From assembly GCA_003023195.1 (NCBI GenBank), contig PXRX01000010.1, forward strand, positions 40,116 to 104,115: 64,000 nt of DNA, read 5' to 3'. The DNA comes from Halobacteriales archaeon QS_8_69_26 (GTDB taxonomy: Archaea; Halobacteriota; Halobacteria; Halobacteriales; SW-7-71-33). Shown here in pieces: positions 25,557-33,881 of this stretch; the first letter of the stretch is position 1, and every line of letters starts with the position of its first letter. The translations under genes and the position numbers were made by a program. A model generated the notes under the pieces. The model saw only the letters and a program-made list of their open reading frames with translations. It was not told where the DNA came from and made no database searches.

Positions 25557-28142
25557 ATGGAGTACGGTCTGGTCCTCCTGTGGTTCCTCGTCTACGTCGG
25601 ACTCGGTGCGCTGGCGCTGCCGGCGGCCGCGTGGCTCTTCCGGCGGTTCCCGACCCGCGGCGCGGGGTTCGCTCTGCCCGTGGCGCTGGCGACCCTGGGG
25701 GTGGTGGGGTACTGGGTGGGACACGTCCGGTTCGGCCTCCCCGCCCTGGTCGCCGGTCTCCTCGCCCTGGCAACGCTCTCGGGCGTCGCGCTCCGGCGGG
25801 GCGTCCGTCCGGACCCCAGAGGCTACGGGGAGGCGATGGCCGTGTTCGCGGCGGCGTTCGCCCTCCTGATCGCGATCCGTGCCCACGACCCGGCGGTCCA
25901 CCCCGGCGGCGGCGAGAAGTTCCTCGACTTCGGCCTGCTGAACTCCCTGCTCCGGACCGGTCGACTCCCCCCGGAGGACTTCTGGTTCGCCGGCGACGCG
26001 ATGCCCTACTACTACGGGGGCCACATGATCACGGCCCTGCTGACCCGACTGACGGGTACCGCCCCGCGGTACGCCTACAACCTCGCGCTCGCGGGCTGGT
26101 ACGCCACCGTCGTGACGGCGGCCTACGCGCTCGCGGGGGCCATCGCCTCGGGGCTGGACCGCGACCGGCGGTCCGCAGGCCTCCTGGCGGCCGTTCTCGT
26201 CGGGGTCGCCTCGAACCTCGTGACCCCGATGCGCTTTCTCGCCTGGGCGGTGCCCGGCGGCCGGGCCTTCGCGGGCGCGTTCGGGGTCGAACTCTCGGGG
26301 CTGGCGAACGGCCCGGACTCGTTCGAGTACTGGTCGGCCCACCTCGTCATCGAGGGCACCAACAACGAGTTCCCGTTCTTCGCGTTCGTCAACGGCGACA
26401 TGCACGCCCACATGATGTCGCCGCCGTTCATGCTGTTGCTGGCGGGCGCCCTGCTGGTCTACTGGCGGACGCCGGCGGAGGACCTCCTGCGTCGACGCGC
26501 CGTCGTCTTCCTCGTCGTTCCCCCGCTGGTGGGACTGATCACCCTGGTCAACACCTGGTCGCTCCCGACGACCGGCGGGCTCACCCTCCTCGCCCTGGCG
26601 TTCGCGCCGGCCGACCCGTGGACCTTGCTCCCGGCCCGGGTGAGCGACGGCCTGGACCGGGTTGCCGCGGTCCGGCCCAGGGCGGACGGTGGAACGGCAG
26701 TGAAGGATCCCACCCCGGTGGACGTCCTCGACCGCACCAGACACGAGGTGGTCGTGGTCGGTACGGCCCTCGTGATAGCGGTCGCCGTCGCGGCCCTCGG
26801 TGCGCTCCTCGTGTACCCGTACCTCTCGATGACCGGTAGCGGACGGGGGATCGGTATCGTCGAGAACCGGTCGGGACTGTGGGGACTCCTCCTGGTGCAC
26901 GGCGTCTTCCTGGGGGCCACCGCGGTCCACCTCGTCCGGGCGGCCGACCCGGCAGAACGCCGCAAGATCGCGTTCACGTTCCTCCTCATGCTCTTTGCAA
27001 TTATGCTCTTCTTCCCGTACCTGCTGGCCGTCTTCCCCTTCGTCTTCCTGATACTCGTCGGCCGGGTGCAGTTGGGCCGGGGTGACGACGTGGACTTCGA
27101 GACGGTGCTCGCGGTCGGCGCCCTCGGCCTGGTCGTGCTGGTGGAGTTCGTCTACGTCACCAACGCCGGGTTCGGACGGTACAACACGGTGTTCAAGGTC
27201 TACGCCCAGGTCTGGGCGCTGTGGGGGACCGCCGTCGGGGTGATGCTGGCGGGCTACGCCGACCCCGCCGGGTGGATCCTGGCACGCCTGGACGAACTCC
27301 GGGGCGAGTCGGCACCCTCGCCCCGCCCGACGTACGGCGCGGTCGTCGTCGCCGTCCTCCTGGTCTCCACCTCGCTGTACGCCGGCCTCGCGACGAGCAG
27401 TCACCTGGCCGAACCGGCCGCCGAGCAGGGGGCGACCCTCGACGCGGTCGCGTTCGTCGACCAGCACCACGCCGAGGAAGCGGAAGCGATCCGCTGGGTC
27501 CGCGACCTGGAGGGCCAGCCCAACATGGTCAGCGCCCCGACCGCCTGCATGTACCGGTGGACGAGTTTCCCCGTCCAGTGTGGCAACGAGAACGAGGTCG
27601 TCGGGGCCAGCGCGGCCGCCAGTCTCACCGGCGTCCCCACGTTGGCGGGCTGGTACCACGAGATCGGATACCGTGGAGAGGACGAGTTCCTCGCCCGGGT
27701 CGACGACGTGCGGACCATCTACGACGGCAGTCCGGAGGAGCAGGCCCGGCTCCTGGCCGAACACGAGGTCGAGTACATTTACGTCGGGCCGGCCGAGCGG
27801 GACCGCTACGAGAACCACGACCTCGAGAACCGGCTCACGGGGGTCGACGTCGCCCACCGGAGCGGCGAGGTCGTCATCTACCGCGTCGACCCCGGGACGG
27901 TCGCCCCGCGGGCCGATCCGATCCTCGGGAGCGGGGATGACGGTGGCCCACCGGCGGCCGGGACCGCCGACGTGGGAGAGGACCCGGCGGTCCGCGGTGG
28001 CGAGGGTTCGTTCGGCCCGGTGACGCGGGACGGGGAGGACCGGACCGGGGTCGGAATCGGGAACGGTGACGGCCGGGACGGCGTGGCGATCCGGGGCGGC
28101 GACGGGGCGGGAAACGAGAGCGTGACGGGAAACGGACCCTGA
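25557..28142 (+). CDS. DUF2298 (YYY-domain) multi-pass membrane protein
   Basis: An 861-residue protein with many transmembrane segments. Near residue 145 it carries the FAGDAMPYYYGGHM motif that names the YYY family, followed by TNNEFPFFAFVNGDMHAHMM, whose acidic and His residues resemble GT-C glycosyltransferase active sites. The C-terminal 200 residues form an extracytoplasmic domain. The last 80 residues are Gly/Asp-rich and low in complexity. The ATG at 25557 starts directly at the first membrane helix; the open frame upstream to 25437 is not membrane-like. The divergent glycosyltransferase/GtrA pair supports a role in using lipid-linked sugars at the outer face, which is an inference. 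Confidence 0.88.
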   Translation: MEYGLVLLWFLVYVGLGALALPAAAWLFRRFPTRGAGFALPVALATLGVVGYWVGHVRFGLPALVAGLLALATLSGVALRRGVRPDPRGYGEAMAVFAAAFALLIAIRAHDPAVHPGGGEKFLDFGLLNSLLRTGRLPPEDFWFAGDAMPYYYGGHMITALLTRLTGTAPRYAYNLALAGWYATVVTAAYALAGAIASGLDRDRRSAGLLAAVLVGVASNLVTPMRFLAWAVPGGRAFAGAFGVELSGLANGPDSFEYWSAHLVIEGTNNEFPFFAFVNGDMHAHMMSPPFMLLLAGALLVYWRTPAEDLLRRRAVVFLVVPPLVGLITLVNTWSLPTTGGLTLLALAFAPADPWTLLPARVSDGLDRVAAVRPRADGGTAVKDPTPVDVLDRTRHEVVVVGTALVIAVAVAALGALLVYPYLSMTGSGRGIGIVENRSGLWGLLLVHGVFLGATAVHLVRAADPAERRKIAFTFLLMLFAIMLFFPYLLAVFPFVFLILVGRVQLGRGDDVDFETVLAVGALGLVVLVEFVYVTNAGFGRYNTVFKVYAQVWALWGTAVGVMLAGYADPAGWILARLDELRGESAPSPRPTYGAVVVAVLLVSTSLYAGLATSSHLAEPAAEQGATLDAVAFVDQHHAEEAEAIRWVRDLEGQPNMVSAPTACMYRWTSFPVQCGNENEVVGASAAASLTGVPTLAGWYHEIGYRGEDEFLARVDDVRTIYDGSPEEQARLLAEHEVEYIYVGPAERDRYENHDLENRLTGVDVAHRSGEVVIYRVDPGTVAPRADPILGSGDDGGPPAAGTADVGEDPAVRGGEGSFGPVTRDGEDRTGVGIGNGDGRDGVAIRGGDGAGNESVTGNGP

Positions 28143-28268
28143 CCGACGCCCTGATGTCGGTGCGGTCGGGGCGTCCGATCTGGAACCGTCCTGGCTCGGG
28201 GTGTCGGACTCGGAATCCAGGCGGTGTCGGGTGGTCACGTTCCGGTGCAGGATGTCGACCGATACCCG

Positions 28269-28535
28269 TCAGACCGCGAGGTCGCCCTTGGCCTCGACGA
28301 CGGTGAGGTCCTCGGCGTCCACCCGGTCGACCTCCAGCCAGTGGGGCACGAAGTTCCGCTTCTGGAAGTCCTCGTACTCGTCCTCGGTTCCGACGACGCA
28401 CCAGAGTTGCACCTCGTCCGGACCGTGCCAGTCGCCGTTGCGGGTCACCTGGAAGCAGTGGTACTCCTGCCCCTCGTACTCGATGACGGCGTCCTTGCGG
28501 ATCCCCGGGTCGCCGAAGACGATCAGGCGTCTCAT
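28269..28535 (-). CDS. Small conserved haloarchaeal protein
   Basis: An 88-residue acidic protein, MRRLIVFGDPGIRKDAVIEYEG at the start and LWCVVGTEDEYEDFQKRNFVPHWL in the middle. It looks like the small family annotated as HAH_0734 in haloarchaea, but I recall that only from general pattern and it has no known function. No cysteine cluster, signal or membrane segment is seen. The ATG at 28535 is chosen over 28553 because the six extra residues do not fit. It lies between the DUF2298 gene (convergent) and the LysE gene (divergent). Confidence 0.75.
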   Translation of the reverse strand: MRRLIVFGDPGIRKDAVIEYEGQEYHCFQVTRNGDWHGPDEVQLWCVVGTEDEYEDFQKRNFVPHWLEVDRVDAEDLTVVEAKGDLAV

Positions 28536-28676
28536 GGCACGCACTCCGCCCACCGGCGAATTAAGCGCTTCGAAGGCCTCCGGTACCGGGCCGGACCACC
28601 GTCCGGACCGTCGGTCCCATCCGGTTCGTTGCCGACGGCGGAGGGTTTTTGCACCGACCGTGGGAACGCTCGCCCG

Positions 28677-29363
28677 ATGTCGACGCTCCTCGCATCGCTG
28701 GTCGCCGGTGCCGTCTTCGGCCTGGCCCTGGCGGCGCCGCCCGGGCCCATGAACGCCGTCATCGCCGAGGAGAGCGTCCTCCGCGGGTGGATCGCCGGAT
28801 TCCTCGCGGGGCTGGGAGCGATGACCGCCGACGTCTGTTTCTTCCTGCTGGCGCTGTTCGGCGCGGTTGCGGTCGTCGAACGAGTCCCGACGCTCCAGGG
28901 GGTGATGGTCGGGGCCGGCGGCCTCCTGATGCTGTACTTCGCCTACGGTGCCGCCGTCGAGGCACGAGAGACGGACACGTTCACGCCGGAGGACGGGGGC
29001 GGGCGCAAGGGGTTCACGAAGGCACTGGTCCTCGCGCTCACCAACCCCTACCAGATCGTGTTCTGGCTGACGGTCGGGGTCGGGATCCTCGAACCCGGAC
29101 AGCTAGACGTGCTCGCCCGGACACCCTACGTTGGCGACAGCCTCGGCGGCCTGCTGGTCGTCGAGACCGGCAGTCCCGCACTGCTGGTCGGCTTCTTCGG
29201 CGGTATCGTGCTCTGGATCGCGGGGTTCCCGGCCGCCCTGGTCTCGGCGGGCCGGCGGATCGACCGGTTCGCACCGGCAGTCGCGGCACTCAGTGCGACC
29301 CTGCTCGCCGGGTTCGGAGTCCTGTTCCTGGCCGACGCGTACGGGACCCTGGTCGGGGGCTGA
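28677..29363 (+). CDS. LysE-family exporter
   Basis: A 228-residue membrane protein with six hydrophobic segments. The N-terminal FGLALAAPPGPMNAVIAEESVLRG is the LysE/RhtB signature, and ALTNPYQIVFWLTVG near residue 120 is the second family motif. Members export amino acids or similar metabolites. An internal loop of about 35 residues around 145-180 (YVGDSLGGLLVVETGSP) is slightly long for the family. The ATG at 28677 matches the family start; the open frame to 28224 is antisense to the small protein gene. Substrate unknown. Confidence 0.87.
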   Translation: MSTLLASLVAGAVFGLALAAPPGPMNAVIAEESVLRGWIAGFLAGLGAMTADVCFFLLALFGAVAVVERVPTLQGVMVGAGGLLMLYFAYGAAVEARETDTFTPEDGGGRKGFTKALVLALTNPYQIVFWLTVGVGILEPGQLDVLARTPYVGDSLGGLLVVETGSPALLVGFFGGIVLWIAGFPAALVSAGRRIDRFAPAVAALSATLLAGFGVLFLADAYGTLVGG

Positions 29364-29441
29364 GGCTGGACCCACGGTCGGGAGGGACCGCTCCGGGCTG
29401 ACCGGGGATCACCAGGGGAAACCGGGGACGCCCGGGTGCGG

Positions 29442-30131
29442 TCACTCCTCGTAGTCGGGGTCCTCGATGGCGGCGACCTCCTCCCGGAGCCAGTCCTGGA
29501 ACCACTGGACCCGCTTTAGCCGCCGGTGAGCGATGCTCTCGGCGGTGTCCGATTCGATCCGGTCCTGGGCGTCATTCCCGCGTTCGAGGACGCGTTCGAC
29601 CATCTCGGCGGCGTCCATGTGCGTGCGGGACTCGTAGCCCATCCGGAGGAGCATCAGTGCGGTCCCGTTGGCCCCGACCTTGTCGAGGATGTCGGCCTCG
29701 ATGAGACACTGGGTCTCCAGCGCGAGGTCCCCGACGTCGCCCTGGTAGGAGTGCTCGGCGACGCAGTTGCACACCTCGTCGACGAACGAGTCGGGCAGGT
29801 CGGTGTGGGACTCCAGGTACTCCCTGGCGACCCGGGCACCCTCCTCGGCGTGGACGTCCTGGTCGGCGTCCAGTTTCGCGATGTCGTGGAACAGGGCGGC
29901 GACCTTGGTCACGTCCACGTTGGCGCCCTCCTCCCGGGCTATCTCGGCGGCCAGTTCGACCACGTTGCGGATGTGGTTGAACCGGTACTCGGCGGAGTGC
30001 CAGGGGTACCACCGCATCCGGCCGCCCTCGTCCTCGTTCTCGACGCTGGCGACGAGGTACTCCCGGACGAACTCCTTCATCCGATCGAACTCCTCCTCGG
30101 AGACTCGCGACTCCTTGATCTCAACCCCCAC
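29442..30131 (-). CDS. HD-domain phosphohydrolase
   Basis: A 229-residue protein with an HD metal site: His in YRFNHIRNVVELA (about 54), the HD pair in AALFHDIAKLDAD (about 84-85), a His in VAEHSYQ (about 126) and the final Asp in ADILDKVGANG (about 153). Proteins of this kind hydrolyse nucleotides or related phosphoesters; the exact substrate is unknown. The start is a GTG at 30131 behind a GGGAGGTGG ribosome-binding sequence 6 bp away. A TTACCCGTAA palindrome lies about 40 bp upstream of the start (30172-30181) and may be an operator. It is divergent from the AlaX gene. Confidence 0.85.
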   Translation of the reverse strand: MGVEIKESRVSEEEFDRMKEFVREYLVASVENEDEGGRMRWYPWHSAEYRFNHIRNVVELAAEIAREEGANVDVTKVAALFHDIAKLDADQDVHAEEGARVAREYLESHTDLPDSFVDEVCNCVAEHSYQGDVGDLALETQCLIEADILDKVGANGTALMLLRMGYESRTHMDAAEMVERVLERGNDAQDRIESDTAESIAHRRLKRVQWFQDWLREEVAAIEDPDYEE

Positions 30132-30424
30132 AGTACCACCTCCCGGCGTCGGGGGCGAACGTGCGCATCATTGGTTACCCGTAAAGAAGTATGTTCGACT
30201 CTTTAGTCTTGTTGTCCCGACCCACCCCTCGGTGTCGGGTGTAACTGCCCTTACGTCCGTCAGTTCCCTCACCGGTGTCGGCCGTCCGCCGACGACGGCC
30301 ACCGTCCGCGTCGGAACGGCCCAGGACCTCCGGTACTGGGTCGAGCGTGGACGGGAGTGGTCGAGAACTGCAGGGGTTCGCCGCCGGCGAAACCCCCAAG
30401 TCCGCGGGCCGCGTTCCGGGGGAC

Positions 30425-31147
30425 GTGACTGGGGCGCTCTACCTGGACGACTCGGACAGGCGATCCTTCGAGGCGACCGTCGAACGGGCACTCGACGACA
30501 GGGTCGCCCTCGACCGCACCTGCTTCTACCCGGAGGGCGGCGGCCAGCCCGCGGACCACGGGACACTCCGGGCCGGCGACGAGGAGTGGCACGTGACCGA
30601 CGTCCGGAAGAAGGACGTCGTCTACCACACCGTCGACGGCGACCCGCCGGCGGAGGGGACGACCGTCGAGGGGGTGCTCGACTGGGACCGGCGGTACGCC
30701 CACATGCGCTACCACACCGCCCAGCACCTCCTCTCGGCCCTGCTGCTGGAGGAGTTCGACGCCCGGACGACGGGTAACCAGCTGTACGCCGACCGGGCAC
30801 GGATCGACGTCGAGTACGACCGGTTCACCGACGACGACCTCCGGACGGTCACGGAACGGATGAACGACCTGATCGACCGCGAGATGGCGGTCCGGTGGTA
30901 CGAGATGGACCGCGAGGTCGCCGAGCGGGAACTCGACACCGACCGGACCCGGATCGACCTCCTGCCCGACTCAATCAGGGAGTTGCGCATCGTCGAGATC
31001 GGACCCGAGGACGACCCCTACGACCGGACGGCCTGTGCCGGTACGCACGTCGCCAACACGGCCGAGATCGGACGGTTCGAGGCGACCGGCCGCGAGACGA
31101 AGGGGAGCGACGAGGAACGGCTCTCGTTCGTGCTCCACGCGGAGTAG
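30425..31147 (+). CDS. Alanyl-tRNA editing protein AlaX
   Basis: A 240-residue free-standing trans-editing protein related to the alanyl-tRNA synthetase editing domain, which hydrolyses Ser- or Gly-tRNA-Ala. An N-terminal beta-barrel domain (CFYPEGGGQPADHG, about 34-47) is followed by the zinc-binding editing domain with HTAQH (about 98-102) and CAGTH (about 203-207). The length fits the medium AlaX-M class. The start is taken as the GTG at 30425 (VTGALYLDD); the in-frame ATG at 30275 would add 50 Arg-rich, unrelated residues. It is divergent from the HD hydrolase gene across a 293-bp gap with no other gene. Confidence 0.9.
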   Translation: MTGALYLDDSDRRSFEATVERALDDRVALDRTCFYPEGGGQPADHGTLRAGDEEWHVTDVRKKDVVYHTVDGDPPAEGTTVEGVLDWDRRYAHMRYHTAQHLLSALLLEEFDARTTGNQLYADRARIDVEYDRFTDDDLRTVTERMNDLIDREMAVRWYEMDREVAERELDTDRTRIDLLPDSIRELRIVEIGPEDDPYDRTACAGTHVANTAEIGRFEATGRETKGSDEERLSFVLHAE

Positions 31148-31312
31148 CCGCCGTTCGTCCTCCTCGGCTGTCCCCGTCGTCGCTGGGATCCCGACCTCTA
31201 GCGAGGAGACAATCCGGGTGACGAGACGATCGAGCAGCGAGAACGGTGCCAGGCCACTTTCACGGAAACCCAATCAGTAAATTTATTTGCATCTCCGAAC
31301 ACGAGTCCCGTA

Positions 31313-31525
31313 ATGAAAGTCAATGGGCCGAGACGAATAGCGGGCAATGCAGCGTTTTTCGCGTTGTTTCTGTCACTACCGATCGCCGGGATAATACTGC
31401 AGACGTCCCTGGATCGGTTCCTGGAGTTGATCGGGGAAAATCCGCTGGTCGCTGCCGGAGTGGCGGTATTTTTCCTGTTTATGATCCTGTTTACGGAGCA
31501 CGGAGGGGGCCACACCCATGGGTGA
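31313..31525 (+). CDS. Small two-helix membrane protein
   Basis: A 70-residue protein of unknown family. Two hydrophobic segments, about 13-28 (AAFFALFLSLPIAGII) and 43-62 (PLVAAGVAVFFLFMILF), are joined by a polar loop, and the C terminus is His/Gly-rich (EHGGGHTHG), which might bind metal. The base composition is noticeably more AT-rich than neighbouring genes. The ATG follows an AT-rich stretch (cagtaaatttatttgc) that could be its promoter. It sits between AlaX and the enolase-superfamily gene. Confidence 0.6.
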   Translation: MKVNGPRRIAGNAAFFALFLSLPIAGIILQTSLDRFLELIGENPLVAAGVAVFFLFMILFTEHGGGHTHG

Positions 31526-31629
31526 CGCCCATCGGCCGGTTGCTCCGAGCGGTTTCCACGACAGGCTTGCCCACCGACCAGCCCGGGAGTCGACGGCACT
31601 CTTTTCCCGTCGCCGCCGGATCCGCCCCC

Positions 31630-32742
31630 ATGCAGATAACCGGCGTCAGCCAGACCCACCTGAGCCACGACCTGGGGGACACCTTCGAGCCGACCTGGAT
31701 CCCGGGCTACCCGCAGGGGACCCACGAGGTCGAACTGTTCGAGATAGAGACGGACGCGGGGATAACCGGCCGGGCGGCCAGCCCCAGTTTCGCCGGCGGC
31801 CTGGACTACGCTGACGCCCTGTCCTTCTTCCTGCTGGGCGAGGATCCCCACGACGTCGGCCGGATCCGCCGGAAACTGGAGAGCGTCCGGCTGATCGGTC
31901 CGCGACCGTGGCACCTGGAGATGGCGCTCTGGGACGTCATCGGGAAGGACGCCGGCAAGCCCGTCTACGAACTCCTGGGCGGGACCGGCGACCCGGTCCG
32001 GGCCTACGCCTCGACCGCCGAGCGACGGGGGCCGGAGGAGCGCCTGTCGTACGTGGAGGACCGCGTCGCGGAGGGGTTCGAGGCGGTGAAGCTCCGGTTC
32101 GGCCCCGACCCGGAGGACGACCTGGGCGTGGCGAGGCGGGTCCGCCGGGAGTTCCCCGACCTGACGCTGATGGTCGACGCCAACATGGGCTGGTCGGTAC
32201 GGGTGATGGAGGACCGGGAGACGTGGTCGGCCAAGGAAGCCCTGCGGGTCGCCCGGGAACTGGAGGACGTCGGCGGCGTCGCGTGGCTGGAGGAGCCACT
32301 CCATCGCACCGACTACGAGGGACTCGCCCGGTTGCGCGAGCGTACGGACGTCCCCATCGCCGGCGGGGAGTTCAACGAGGCCGGGGAACTCCGGGACCTG
32401 GTCGACCGGGACTGCCTGGACGTCCTCCAGCCGGACGCCGCGATAGCCACCGGGATCCGCGGTGCGACCGAGGTCGCCGCGCACGCCCGCGACCACGGCC
32501 TGGACTTCGCACCGCACACCTGGACCAACGGGCTCGGGTTCGCGGCGAACCTCCACGTCATGGCCGCCGTGGACGCGGACTGGTGCGAGTACCCCCTCGA
32601 ACCGCCGGCGTGGACGCCCGAGAACCGCGACTTCCTGCTGACCGAGTCGATCGATCACGAGGACGGAACGGTCGCACCGCCCGACGGGCCGGGCCTGGGC
32701 GTCGAACTCGACCGGGACGCCATCGAGGCCGCCGCGGACTGA
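31630..32742 (+). CDS. Mandelate racemase/muconate lactonizing-type enolase superfamily enzyme
   Basis: A 370-residue enzyme. After the N-terminal capping domain, the barrel domain shows the superfamily ligands: KLRFG (about 153), metal Asp in LMVDANMGW (about 180), Glu in WLEEPL (about 222), GGEFNEAGEL (about 248) and a His in APHTWTNG (about 299). Such enzymes abstract a proton next to a carboxylate, typically as sugar-acid dehydratases or racemases. The K-x-R form together with the terminal His/Asp dyad suggests the mandelate-racemase branch. Substrate is not inferable. The ATG at 31630 starts a normal-length protein. Confidence 0.9.
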   Translation: MQITGVSQTHLSHDLGDTFEPTWIPGYPQGTHEVELFEIETDAGITGRAASPSFAGGLDYADALSFFLLGEDPHDVGRIRRKLESVRLIGPRPWHLEMALWDVIGKDAGKPVYELLGGTGDPVRAYASTAERRGPEERLSYVEDRVAEGFEAVKLRFGPDPEDDLGVARRVRREFPDLTLMVDANMGWSVRVMEDRETWSAKEALRVARELEDVGGVAWLEEPLHRTDYEGLARLRERTDVPIAGGEFNEAGELRDLVDRDCLDVLQPDAAIATGIRGATEVAAHARDHGLDFAPHTWTNGLGFAANLHVMAAVDADWCEYPLEPPAWTPENRDFLLTESIDHEDGTVAPPDGPGLGVELDRDAIEAAAD

Positions 32743-32758
32743 TCCCGACGCCAACCGG

Positions 32759-32778
32759 TTTACAGTAAAAGTACTGTA
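32759..32778. promoter_or_regulatory. TTTACNGTAAA dyad (copy 2)
   Basis: TTTACAGTAAA is followed by AGTACTGTA, so the second half is a degenerate copy and TACAGTA/TACTGTA form an inverted repeat. The site lies 72-91 bp before the ATP-grasp ligase ATG and directly after the enolase-superfamily stop. It is one of four related sites in the window. Confidence 0.45.
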
Positions 32779-32849
32779 TCGTGGGCGACGCCACACCACC
32801 GGATCGCCGGCGAACCAGGCTTTTTGCTCCCGGCCGCCCGACGAGGGGT

Positions 32850-33713
32850 ATGCTCCGGATGGCGGTGGCGCACAGCGCCGAGACCCTGGAACGAATGCGG
32901 GATCCGCTGGCCGAGCGAGGGATCGAGGCACGGCACGTCCCGGTCTCGGAGCGGACCCTGCCGCTGACGGGCGCCGACGCGGACCTGGGCGAGTTCGACG
33001 TCGGGTTCGTCTTTCCCGGGCGAGCGATGGAGGGGACGGTCGCGGACGCGTTGCTCGGCGTCGACTGGCTCAACGGTCGGGACGCGGTGCTGACCTCGCG
33101 CAACAAGGCGGGAGTGATCGCCCGTCTCGACCGTGCTGGCCTGCCGGTCCCCGAGACGGTGCTGGTCTCGAACCCCGTCGACGAGGCGGAACTGCGGGCG
33201 GCCTACGAGCGACTGGACCCGCCGGTGGTGGTCAAGCCCAACTCCACCACCCGGGGGATCGGCGTCGCGAAGGCTCACGACCTGGACACCTTCCTGGGGA
33301 TCTGTGACTACCTCGACCTGGTCCACGACTACCGGGCGACCGGCGACAAGTCCTTCCTCGTCCAGGAGTACCTCCCCGGTGCGCGGGACTACCGGGTGAT
33401 GATCCTGGACGGGGAGTACGTCGGCGCGGTGGAGCGACGGCTCCCGGACGCGGAGCGCGCGGCCGGTCGCTGGAAGCACAACGTCCACCGCGGCGCGACG
33501 GCGGCGGGGCTCGACGCCCCCGAGCAATTCCGGGACCTGGCCGAACGGACCGCCGGGGAACTGGGGATCGCGCTCCTGGGCGTGGACCTGCTCGCGACCG
33601 ACGACCGGGTCGTCGTCAACGAGACGAACGCCCGCCCGACCATCGACGCCGCCACCAAGTACGAGGACGGCTTCTACGACCGCCTCGCCGACGCGATCCG
33701 TCGGCGGGCCTGA
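32850..33713 (+). CDS. RimK-like ATP-grasp ligase
   Basis: A 287-residue ATP-grasp protein. It has the hinge Lys in VVVKPNSTTRGIGVAKA (about 123-139), the adenine-contact region SFLVQEYLPGARDYRVMILDG (about 168-188) and the metal-binding end VVVNETNARPTIDAATKYE (about 254-272). RimK relatives add Glu or other amino acids to a carboxylate, as in lysine or coenzyme F420 modification systems. ATG 32850 (MLRMAVAHS) is chosen; 32859 is an alternative. The last codons are partly repeated 29 bp further on (33701-33723 and 33730-33752). Confidence 0.85.
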   Translation: MLRMAVAHSAETLERMRDPLAERGIEARHVPVSERTLPLTGADADLGEFDVGFVFPGRAMEGTVADALLGVDWLNGRDAVLTSRNKAGVIARLDRAGLPVPETVLVSNPVDEAELRAAYERLDPPVVVKPNSTTRGIGVAKAHDLDTFLGICDYLDLVHDYRATGDKSFLVQEYLPGARDYRVMILDGEYVGAVERRLPDAERAAGRWKHNVHRGATAAGLDAPEQFRDLAERTAGELGIALLGVDLLATDDRVVVNETNARPTIDAATKYEDGFYDRLADAIRRRA

Positions 33714-33881
33714 GGTGGCGGATACCCCGCCGGCGGGCCCGATGTGGCGGATCGGATCCGTCACGATGGCCCGGCAGCGTCGGTCGGCCGACGGGTCCTA
33801 TCGGGGATTTCCTTCGGGCGTCCGGCCGCCCGAGGTCGATAGCAGAGCTTTTGCCCCGGTGGGTCGAAATTTTTGCCGACG

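Noticed and set aside
25431..28238. Upstream extension of the glycosyltransferase frame (over 900 codons)
   Set aside because: It runs antisense to the DUF2298 gene; the protein family starts at GTG 25430.
30275..30424. N-terminal extension of AlaX from ATG 30275
   Set aside because: The 50 residues are Arg/Gly-rich and absent from the family; GTG 30425 fits better.
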